From Vitellaria paradoxa (lineage: Eukaryota; Streptophyta; Magnoliopsida; Ericales; Sapotaceae), in the NCBI GenBank assembly GCA_019916065.1, contig CM034237.1:44152714-44216713 (forward strand): 64,000 nt of DNA, written 5' to 3'. The translations under genes were made by a program, and so were the position numbers. Positions 10,301 through 22,300 of this stretch are shown piece by piece (positions within the stretch are counted from its first letter, which is position 1; every line of letters starts with the position of its first letter). The notes below the pieces were generated by a model. That model saw only the letters and a program-made list of their open reading frames with translations. It did no database searches and was not told where the DNA came from.

Positions 10301-13300
10301 GTTTCATTGTCTTATGTAGCAACTTAATTTAGATTTTGCTTACTGTCAAATATTTAGCTTTATTGAATTCAATATCACACACCCAACTGGGTACTTGTGT
10401 GTATATTTATACATATACAGAGTGACTCTTTAGATACACAGGTGACTATTCACATTTCCTAGAGTCTAGATGCATTTCCTACTATTAGTGCGTATTAATA
10501 CTCCCCCAAGAGTTGGAATATATATATCATATGTTCCAAAATTGTTACAAATATATCTCACTCTAGCTCCTCCTAGAGCTTTAGTAAACAAGTCAGCCAG
10601 TTGATCTTCAGACTTTACATGACTAGTTTTGATAACATTTCGTAGGATCCTTTCTCTGACAAAGTGACAATCAACTTTAATACACTTGATTCGCTTACTA
10701 AACATTGTATTAGAGGTTATATAGACAGCAGCTTGATTATCACAAAATAGTTCCATAAGCTGTGATTCAGAAGCCCCCAATTCTGTCAACATATGACACA
10801 TCCAAATCAATTCACAAGACGTATGTGTTATGGCCCTATATTCTAATTCTGCACTTGATGTTGCCACCATTGTTTGTTTTTTGCTTTTTCAAAATACTAA
10901 ATTTTCTCCCACAAAGATACATTATTTTAATAATCGACATTTGTATAATCTTGAACAAGAGTATATCCATTATTTTAATACAGCAAACCACGTCTTGGTG
11001 CACCTTTTAGATACCTCAAAATACGAATGACCGCATCCAGTAACTAGTGTGAGGTGCATCGAGGAATTGACTAACTATACTTATAGCAAATAAGATATTT
11101 GGTCATGTAACTGTCAAATAATTGAGTTTCTCAACTAATCTGCGATATCGACTAGGATCATCTAATAATTCTCCCTTATTTGGATGAAGTTTTGTGTTTG
11201 GGTCCATTAGAGTGTCAATTGGTTTGGCTCCCAACACGCCGATTTTAGCTAGCAAATCAAGTATGTATTTTCTTTGAGAAAAAGCAATACCTTTGTGTGA
11301 TCTGGCAATTTCAATGCCTAGAAAATACTTCAATAGATCCAAGTCTTTGGTATTGAATTTACTTTGGAAAAACATTTTCAGTTGATGAATACCTTGTGTA
11401 TAATTTCCTGTGATCACAATATCATCCACATAAACTAGTAACCTATATCTTCCTGTAAGAGGAATGACGATAAGATACGGAATGATCAACACCACAATTT
11501 GTCAATCCAAAATCCATCACAAGATCACTAAATTTTTCAAACCATGCTCAAGGAGATTGTTTTAGGCCATACAATGATTTTTTTAATTTACAAACTAAGC
11601 TAGATTACCCTTGAGTAACAAATCTAGGAGGTTGCTCCATGTACACCTCCTCAGCAAGATCACTATGAAGGAATGTATTCTTAACATCCAGTTGGTGAAG
11701 TGACTAGTGAAAAACAGTAGTAAAAGAAATGAAAAGGCGAACAAATGCAATCTTAGCCACAGGAGAGAAGATCTCTGAAAAATCAAGGCTATAGATAAAG
11801 GCGAGGAGACGTAATCTTAGACACAGAAGAGAAGATCTCTGAAAAAATCAAGGATATAGATTTTAGTGTTCCCTTTTGCAACAAGTCGTGCATTCAACTG
11901 ATCAACAGAACTATTAGGGTGAAGTTTGATATTATACACTCATTGGCAACCAACAGTGGACTTTTCAGGAGGAAAAGTGACTAAGTCCCAAGTATCATTA
12001 GCTCGAAGAGCGGACATTTTTTCTTCCATGGCACTACGCTATCCAGAATGAGATAATGCTTTAGACACAGAGTTAGGAATGGAAGCAGAGGACAAATAAG
12101 TAATAAAAATATGATAAGAGAGAGATAAGGTTGTATAAGAAACAAAATTAGAAATAGGGTGAGTGGTGCAAGTGCGTCTACCTTTCTGGAGGGCAACTGC
12201 AAGATCAAGATTACTAAGGTTTGGCTCAGGAGTAGGATCTGAAAATGGAATTGGAGAAGATGAAGTGCCTAAAGTATCAGGGAAGACTTTGTAGCTACCT
12301 ACCCTCTGGTATAAACTTGTAAATCAGGACGAGAAAGACGAAAAGGAGAAATCACAGGTAAAGGAAGACACTCATTCAAATCAGATAAAAATAAAATATC
12401 AGAAAAGAAAGGAGTATTCTTAAAAAATGAGACATAAGCGCACACAAAAATATCAATGAAGAGTTGGACTGTAACATCGATATCCTTTCTGTAACCGAGA
12501 ATATTTCAAAAATACACACTTAAGAGCACGAGAATCTCACGAGAATCTAGCTTGTCAGTGCCACTGTTAAGTTGATGAAGAAAAGCAACACATCCAAAGA
12601 TATGTGGGGGAAGAGAAAACGGTGGTGTTTTGGGAAACAACACATAATAAGAGAAACGACCTTGCAGAACAGAAGATGGCATTTTATTAATTAAATAGCA
12701 TGCAGTGAAAATAGCATCCCCCCAAAAACCCTTTGGAACCTTCATGTGAAACATCAGACAACGAGTTGTTTAAACAAGATGTAAGTCTTTTCTTTTTTTG
12801 CAATTCTATTTTGTGTGGAGGACGAGAATAAGAAGACTGATGAAGCATGCCATATGAGATCATAAAGTTAGTGAAAGGTTTTGAAAAATATTTTTTGACA
12901 TTGTCACTTTGAAGAATTCTGATAGACACATCAAATTGAGTTTTAATTTTAGCATAAAAAAATTGAAAGAGAGACAATAACTCGGAGCGATTTTTCATCA
13001 GATAAACCCATATAAGTCTCGAGAAATCATCAATAAAAATAACAAAGTACTTAAATCTCAATTTTGAAATGACATGACTCTGTCCCTATGCATCAAAATG
13101 AATCAAATAAAAAGGACTTGAAGTTTGATTATTGACTTTGGGACTGAAGGAAGCATGGTGATACTTTCCTAACTGACAAGACTCATAATCTAAAGACTAA
13201 AGTTGACTTAAACTGAGAACCATAGATTTTAACTTATTAAAAGACGGATGACTGAAACAACAGTAAACTTCAATGGGAGAAGCGACTGCAGAATAGGTGG

Positions 13301-16300
13301 TAGATGGTGGTGTAGATGAATCAGCCAAATAATAGAGTCCCTGAGCTCTGTGTCCTTCTCCAATCTTCCTCCTTGTTTTCAAATCCTGAATAATCACAGA
13401 ATCAGGAAAGAAAGTCATTGAGCGATTCAGTTGTCTGGTGAGTTTACTAACAGATAGAATTTAAAAGGCAGGATGGAACATATAAAACAGAAGATAAGGG
13501 TAAAGTAGAAGATGGACAAGTTTTATCAACACCTTCGTCTGGATTAGATGAACAATTAGCTATAGTAACACTAGAAATGTGGGAACACTGAATATTAGAA
13601 AATAATGAAAAAGTACCTGACGTATGATCTAAAACACCAAAATCAATGACCCAAGACATGTGAAGAGGTAGATGCACGGGCGGTAGAATTACCTTGATGA
13701 GCCAAAGAAGCTGTAAGAAGGGATGCCTGATGAGTTGTTTGATACTAGAGAAGTTTGGCATACTTTTCTCCTCAGAGTCATAATTGATGGTTTACTTGTA
13801 TTGGACTTATCTGTAGAGATAGAAGCTGTAAGTAGATTTCCAGGAAAATTAATTGTACATTCAGGAATGTTACAGCTTAGTGATTATATACAAGTCTATC
13901 CTAACAATAGTAACTATCTACAATCTAAATCAGTGAAACAAACTCCTAAAAATCAGTAACTAACTCCCGAGAATCTGCAGTTCTAACTGAGCTTATCCTA
14001 ATCAACATTAATCCTATCTAATCTCCTATACAGATCTGCACCCGAAAGCGGTAGAACTTATCCATACTCCCCCTCAAGCTGGGAGTAAATGTTAATCATT
14101 CCCAGCTGTTTGCTCTCTAGTTGGAATGTAGTCCAAACAAATAATTTTGTTGTCTAGTTTCTCCTTGATGAAGTGTCGGTCTACCTCAACATGTTTAGTG
14201 TGGTCATGGTGAACTGGGTTTTGTGCTATGTTGATTGCTGCTTTGTTATCACAGTAAATCTTCATGGGAGTGCAATTAGGCATCTTCAATGCTCTTAACA
14301 GCCTCTCAAGCCAAATCCCTTCACAGATTCCTTGGGCTAGAGCTCTAAACTCAACTTCTGCACTACTTCTTGCAACCACTGACTGTTTTTTGCTCCTCTA
14401 AGTTACTAAGTTCCCCCATAGATAGGTACAATAGCCCGAGGTCGATCTTCTATCAGTTGAGGGACCTGCCTAGTCAGCATCCGTATATATTTCTATCATT
14501 TTATAATTTCTTTTCTTGAAAAACAGCCCATTCCCAGGTGTATACTTCAGGTATCTCAAGATTCTAGTCACTGCTTCCAGGTGCTATTTCTTTGGAGAGT
14601 GCATAAATCTACTCACCATGCTAACAGCAAATGTGATGTCTGGTCGAGTGTGGGACAAATAAATCAATTTTCCCACCAGCTTTTGGTACCTTTCCTTGTT
14701 AACTTCTTCTGCCCCTTCAAGTTCCAGCTTAATGTTAGGGTCCATTGGAGTCTCAGCTGGTTTGCAGGCTATCATTCCCACCTCTTGGAGTAGATCCAGC
14801 ACATACTTTCTCTGGCTGATGATGATTCCTTCACTGCTGCGAGCTACCTCCATCCCTAGGAAATATCTCAATGCTCCTAAATCCTTTAGTTCAAATTCGC
14901 TTAACAGATACTCCTTTAAGGAACTCAGTTCTACCAGGTCACTCCCAGTGACAATAATGTCATCCACATAGACAATAAGGACTATAATTCTGTCATCCTG
15001 AGAATGTTTGTAGAACAAAGTGTGGTCAGTTTGTGCCTGGGTAAATCCCTTCTTCTTGACAGCTCTCGTGAATTTATCAAACCACTCCCTAGGTGATTGT
15101 TTTAGCCCATAGAGAGATTTCTTCAATCTACACACCTTTCCATTATTCCCTTTGAATCCTGGAGGTGCAGTCATGTAGACTTCTTCATGTAAGTCTCCAT
15201 TTAAAAAAGCATTCTTGACATCCAACTGGTGTAGTGGCCAATCCAAATTTGCAGCCAAGGATAATAGGACTCTTATCGTATTTAGTTTAGCTACCGGAGC
15301 AAATGTTTCTTGGTAATCTATCCCCTGAGTTTGAGTGAAACCTTTGGCCACTAACCTGCTTTTGTATCTGCTAGTACTCCCATCAGTATTGTATTTAATT
15401 GAGAACACCCACTTGCAGCCAACAGGTCTCTTCCCAGCAGGGAGGTCCACCATTTCCCAAGTGTCATTCTTCCTTAGTGCATCCATTTCTTCTTGAACTG
15501 CAGCTCTCCAGTTTGGGTCTGTTAGAGCCTCTTCTATGCTGTTTGGGACAGCAGTGCTTGACAGAGCAGTGGTGAAAGCACTGAAGTTAGGCGAGAGTCT
15601 AACATATGAGACATACTTGGATATGGGGTATTGGGTGCAGGTCTTGGTCCCTTTTATGAGAGCAATGGGCTAGTCTAGATCATATTCTGGAACCTCAATA
15701 TGCTGCAGATGTTGATTAGTTGTTTTTTCACAGTCTTGAGGACTGAGATTCGAGTCAGATTGGCCTTGTTGGTTTAGATTTCTGCTTGAGTAAACTAGTA
15801 ATTGGCCTCTTGGTTGAGAGCCAATCCTGGTATTCTCTTCCCCTGACTGAGATGTTCCTCCTCTTGGTTCCTCAGATGTTATAAGATTAGGCTCTAAAGG
15901 CAAAGGCAAAGGCAAAGGCAAAGTTTGGTGTTGGTGGTCTGTGAACTGAGATGGGAATTCTGTGGACTGATATAGGAATTCTGTAGGCTGTGGTAAGGCT
16001 TCTGTGGAAGGAGGGGATTCTGATTTTGTAGATGTGGTATCGTAAGACTTTTCTTCACTCAAAATCTCCCCCTGAAGAGAAGGACTGGGAAAGAAAGGTT
16101 GAGACTCAATAAATGACACATCTATAAACACAAAAAATCGACGAAGATAAGGAGAATAACATTTGTAACCACGTTGAGTGGGAGAGTAACCAACAAAGAC
16201 ACATTTGGTAGTTTTTGGATCAAGTTTGGATAGGTTAGGGGAGTGATTATGCACAAACACAGTGCACCCAAATATTTTAAGAGGAAGAGATGTCATGGAC

Positions 16301-19300
16301 CGAAAGTTTGGGTAGAGATGAAGGAGATTTGTCAAAGGGATAGAAAAATTGAGAGGCTTAGAGGGCATTCGGTTAATCAAATATGAGGTTGTTAAGATGG
16401 CTTCCCCCCACAGATACTTGGGTACATTCATAGTGAACATTAAAGCTCTCGCGACTTCAACTAGATGTTGGTTTTTCCTTTCAGCTACACCATTTTGTTG
16501 AGGTGTATCTGGGCAGGAACTTTGGTGGATAATCCCATTATTAGCAAGATATTCACTGAGAATGGAATTGAAATATTCTCTTCCATTGTCAGTTCTTAGA
16601 ATTTGGATGGGAACATGGAACTGAGTTAGAATCATTGAGTGAAAGAGCTGAAAGACTTTGGCAGCTTCAGATTTCTCCTTAAGAAGATATACCCAACAGA
16701 CCCTAGTGTGGTCATCAGTAAAGGTGATAAACCATCGAGTTCCAGAATCATTTTTTACCTGAGAAGGCCCTCATATGTCACTGTGAATTAATGAGAATGG
16801 CTGGGATGGTTTGTATGGTTTGGCTGGAAATTGTACACGGCGATGTTTAGAAAGTATGCAAAATTCACAATGGAAAGAACTAGGATTTTTATTGATAAAC
16901 AAATCTGGAAACAATCTTTTTAAGTAATGGAAATTGGGATGGCCTAGCCTATAATGCCTTAACATTAATTCATCACTAGGGAAACTAAGAGGAGATACAT
17001 TTCCAGCCATAGCAGTAGGTTCTCCTGATTCCTTCTCAATCTCGAGATAATAAAGTCCATCTCTCACTCTAACATTGCCAATTATCACTCTCGAATCCAG
17101 TCCCTGAAATTCACAACCAGTAGCAGAAAACTTAGCACTGCATTTTAATTCTTCGGTAAGCTTATTGACTGAAATTAGATTGCAGGTCAGATTTGGGACA
17201 TATAGAACAGAATGAAGAGAAACAGTGTCTGAGAGATCAATGGATCCTTTTTCAGCCACAGTAGAGTAAGAGCCATCAGCTACTTTAACTCTAGATCTTC
17301 CAGAGGATGGGGTATAGGAGGAGAGTAGGGTAAGCTCCAGAATCCAGCATCCAAGAACCTGTGTTCTTGGTATGCAAGGCAGTACCTGATGCCATTGTAG
17401 AGATTTTGAAAGCAGATTTACTGCAGAAATAATGAATAATCAATCTCAATCTGAAATGTTTTACAGCCCATATTATATACAAGTCTATCCTAGTATTGAT
17501 AGTTATCTACAATCTAAACAATATAACAGAAACTCCTACAAATCAGCACCTTATCTACCGAAGATCTGTAGCTTCAACAGATCCTTATCCTAATCAAAGT
17601 TTACTCCTATCTCATCTCCTATAAATCTGTAACCGAAAGCTTCTAGAGCTTATCTACACTCCCCCTCAAGCTGGGAGTAAATGTTGATCATTCCCAGCTT
17701 GTTTACCAAGCTTTCGAATCCTGGTTTGTGTAGCCCTTTGGTTAGAATGTCTGCTGTTTGCTCTTTCGTTGGAATGTAACCCAACCAAATGACTTTGCTA
17801 TCTAGCTTTTCCTTTATAAAGTGTCTGTCTACTTCCACATGCTTAGTACGATCATGTTGAACTGGATTTTGTGCAATATTGATTGCAGCCTTGTTGTCAC
17901 AATAAATCTTCATGGGAGTACTGTTAGGCATCTTTAATTCCTTTAACATTCTCTCAAGCCAAATACCTTCACATATTCCTTGGGCCAAGGCTCTAAACTC
18001 AGCTTCTGCACTGCTCCTAGCCACTACCGACTGCTTTTTGCTTCTCCAAGTTACTAGATTTCCCCACACATAGGTACAATAGCCTGAGGTGGACCTTCTA
18101 TCAGTTGAAGAACCTGCCCAGTCAGCATCTGTGAATATTTCAATCATTCTACAGTCTTTTTTCTGGAATAACAGTCCCTTTCCAGGTGTATACTTCAGGT
18201 ATCTCAATATTCTGTGCACTGCCTCCAGGTGCTGCTTCTTCGGTGAGTGCATAAATCGACTCACTAGGCTGACTGCAAATGTGATGTCTGGTCGAGTGTG
18301 GGATAGATAAATCAATTTTCCTACCAGTTTCTGGTATCTTTCTCTGTCGACTACCTCTGTCCCTTCCAGTTCCAGTCTACTGTTAGGATCCATAGGTGTT
18401 TCAGCTGGTTTACAGCCCAGCATTCCCACCTCCTGCAGCAAATCCAGCACATACTTCCTCTGATTGATGATAATTCCTGCACTGCTGCGAGCTATCTCCA
18501 TGCCGAGGAAGTATCTCATCAATCCTAAGTCCTTTAATTCAAACTCCCCTGACAGATATTTCTTCAAGGAACCCATTTCTGTCAGGTCATTCCCGGTGAC
18601 AATGATATCATCCACATAGACTATGAGGACCGTAATCCTGCCATCTGGAGAATGTTTGTAGAACAATGTGTGGTCAGTTTGTGCTTGAGTGAATCCCTTC
18701 TTCTTGACAGCTTTTGTGAACTTATCAAACCACTCCCTAGGTGACTGTTTTAGCCCATATAGGGATTTCTTCAATCTACAAACTTTACCATTATTTTCTG
18801 TGAATCCTGGAGGGGCAGTCATGTAGACTTCTTCATGCAAGTCTCCATTTAAAAATGCATTCTTTACATCTAGTTGATGAAGTGGCCAATCTAAGTTTGC
18901 AGCTAAGGACAGCAGAACTCTAATGGTATTCAACTTGGCTACTGGTGCAAATGTTTCTTAGTAATCTATTCCATGAGTTTGTGTGAACCCTTTAGCCACT
19001 AACCTGCTTTTGTATCTGTTAATACTCCCATCGGTGTTGTATTTAATCGAGAATACCCATTTGCAGCCAACTGGCTTCTTCCCAGCAGGTAGGTTCACCA
19101 TTTCCCAGGTTTTGTTCTTCCTTAGTGCATTCATTTCTTCCTCAACTGCAGCCCTCCAGTTATGATCTGTCAGGGCCTCATCTATACTATTTGGTACAGC
19201 AGTAGTTGACAGGGCAGTGGTGAAAGCCTTGAAGTTAGGAGAGAGTCTAGCATATGAAACATACTTGGATATAGGGTGCTGAGTGCAGGTTCTGGTACCC

Positions 19301-22300
19301 TTCCTGAGAGCAATGGGCCAGTTCAGGTCATATTCTTCAGCTTCAGTTTGCTGCAGACCTTGATCAGCTGTTTCTTCTTCACTTTGAGGGCTGAGATTCA
19401 AGTCAAACTGGCATTGTTGGTTTCTGTTTCTCCTTGAGTAAACCAGTGATTGATCTCTCGGCTGAGTACCAATTCTGGTATTCTCTACCCCTGGCTGAGA
19501 TGTTCCACCTCTTAGTTCCTCAGCTGTTGTTATAATGTTAGGTTCTAAAGCCATGGGTAAAGGTTGGTTTTGATGGTCTGTAGGTTGAGTAGGCTCAGTG
19601 AACTGTGTAGGCTGGTTTAGAGGTGATATGGACTGAGGAAAAACTTCTGTGGAAGCAGAAGCTTCTGTGGAAGCAGATTCTGTGGACAGAGGGAAAACCT
19701 CTGTGGAAGCAGGTTCTGAATCTGCAGATTCTGAATCTGCAGAAATGATGTTCCAGGACTTATCTTCACTCACATTCTCCCCCTGAATAGAAGGACTGGG
19801 AAAGAAGGGGTGAGTCTCAAGAAAGGAGACATCCATAGACACAAAAAATCGACGAAGATGAGGAGAGTAGCATTTGTAGCCACGTTGAGTGGGAGAATAA
19901 CCAACAAAGACACATTTGATAGCCTTTGGATCTAGTTTGGAGAGAGTAGAAGAATGATTATGGACAAACACAATGCACCCAAAAATTTTGAGGGGTAAAG
20001 TAGTGATTGACCGAAAGGTTGGAAAGATTTTGAGAAGGTTTGTCACTGGAATAGAAAAGTTGAGAGGTTTGGATGGCATACGGTTAATTAAATAGGAAGC
20101 TGTTAGAATGGCTTCACCCCATAAATATTTTGGGACATTCATAGTGAACATGAGAGCTCGTGCAACCTCTACTAGGTGCCTGTTTTTTCTTTCGGCAACA
20201 CCATTTTGTTGTGGTGTGTCTGAACAGGAACTTTGGTGGATGATTCCATGCTTAGCCAGGTAGGCACTAAGAATGGAATTGAAATACTCTCTTCCATTGT
20301 CAGTTCGAAGGGTTTGGATGGAAACATGGAATTGAGTTAAGACCATTGAGTGAAATAATTGAAAAACTTTGGCAGCCTCAGATTTTTCTTTAAGAAGGTA
20401 AACCCAGCAGGTTCTGGTATGGTCATCAATGAATGTGATGAACCAGCGAGTACCAGACACATTTTTTACTCGAGAAGGCCCCCATATGTCACTGTGAATT
20501 AATGAAAATGGCTGAGAAGGTTTGTAAGGTTTTGCAAGAAATTGTGCACGACAATGTTTGGCAAGAAGACAGAACTCACAATTGAATGAACTAGGAGTTT
20601 TATTAAGAAACAAAGCTGGAAACAATCTTTTTAGATAATAGAAATTTGGATGGCCTAGCCTATAGTGCCGTAACATTATTTCATCATTAGAGAAACTAGA
20701 AGAAGATGCATCTCCAGCCATAGCAGTAGATTCTCCTGTCTTCTTCTCAATGTCAAGGTAATAAAGCCCATCTCTAACTCTAACATTGTCAATCGTCACT
20801 CTCGAATCCAGCCCCTGAAATTCACAGCCAGTGGCAGAGAACTTAGCAAAACATCTTAGTTCTTCAGTAAGCTTACCAACTGAAATCAAATTGCAGGACA
20901 GATTTGGGACATATAATACAGAATGGAGGAAAACAGTATCTGAGATCTGGACAGATCCCTTACCAGCCACTGTGGAGTAGGACCCATCGGCAACTTTAAC
21001 TCTAGACCTTCCAGTGTGTGGGACATAGGAGTGGAGTAGAGATAAGTTACCTGTCATATGGTCAGAGGCTCCGGAATCTAGCATCCAAGAACCTGTGTTC
21101 TTGGTATGCAGAGCAGTACCTGCTGTCATTGCAGAGGTTTTTGAGGATTCTGGAGCAGTTGCAGTGGTTTGAGTCAACAAATTCCGCAGCTGTTCCAGTT
21201 GGGTCTTGTTCAGAAATATTCCAGTTTGTTCAGCTTCCTTGTGATCTGCAGGTTTATCTTCCACTTGGGCTTGGTAGCCCTTTCCCTTACCTGCTCCTTT
21301 TGGCTTCCAATTTGCTGGCTTTCCATGCAGATTCCAGCAGGTAACCTGAGTATGCCCAGGTTTGTTGCAGTGGCTGCACCATGGTCTGCCTCCTCTATCA
21401 CCCCTTTGAAAATTTCTCTGATCATTCTTTACTGCCAGGGCTGTAGTTTCAGCAGATCTGTCACTTACTGGAACTGCAGCCATCTCCTTATTCCCTCCAA
21501 GCATAACTCTCCTTCTACTTGCTTCTCTTCTTACATCAGCAAAAGCCTCATCTAGGGATGGCAAAGGTTTATAACCTAGAATCCTTCCTCGTACCTCATC
21601 TAGGTCCCTGTTCAGTCCTGTTAAGAACTCATACAATCTCTCCTTCTCCAAGTGTTGCTTGAACTTGACGTTTCCTTCCAAATCTCCCCAATCTGCCTCA
21701 TAGTGCAAATCAAGTTCCTGCCACAAAATCTGCAGGTTGTTGTAGTACTCGGTAACCTCCAGATTCCTTTGTCGTATTTCCTTTAGTCTATTCTTGATCT
21801 CAAATACCTGAGAGGCATTTTTGAGATCAGAATAATTGGTATTAACTGCCTTCCAGATGGCTTGGGCAGTGTGAAGGAAAAGGTAGGTCCTACTTATATG
21901 AGGTTCCATGGAGTTAATCAACCATGCCATAACCATGGAGTTGTTTAACTCCCAGGTTGCATAAGATGGATCCTTCCCATCTGGTTGTATGATCTCTCCA
22001 TTAATATACCCCATTTTTCCTCTCCCCCGGATGACTAGTAGGACTGAACGAGACCATTGAATAAAGTTCCTACCATTCAGTCGATGGTTGGTGATTTGAA
22101 GATTTGTGCTCTCTCCAATGGTGTGAGAGACCATTGAAGGCTGCAGATAATCAGACGAAGAGGCAGACTCCTTACCAGAACTCATTCTTGAATACTTGAC
22201 GTCAAACAGAAATTATTCAAGAATCCTCACTTTGGTTGGGTGATTTTGGAGTGCTAAGAAGAACAACTCCTTAGCAGAAGATACCCAGGTCTCGGTGAAG

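Larger units (their letters stand above)
8361..10343. other. Intron 4, segment before Copia A: repeat-derived, no gene
   Basis: Non-coding. A T-run followed by 'gataaataattgattcat' near 8510-8540 resembles an antisense plant LINE 3' end, like the clear LINE tail in intron 10, but no LINE protein can be read. The segment carries a C17-G7 tract, a short (CA)n, a ~203-bp diverged tandem duplication and a 22-bp direct repeat (10134-10177). Confidence 0.45.

Noticed and set aside
18958..18960. Stop in Copia C as a programmed gag/pol or readthrough signal
   Set aside because: It lies within reverse transcriptase, not between gag and pol, and relative B has Gln there. It is a simple nonsense change.
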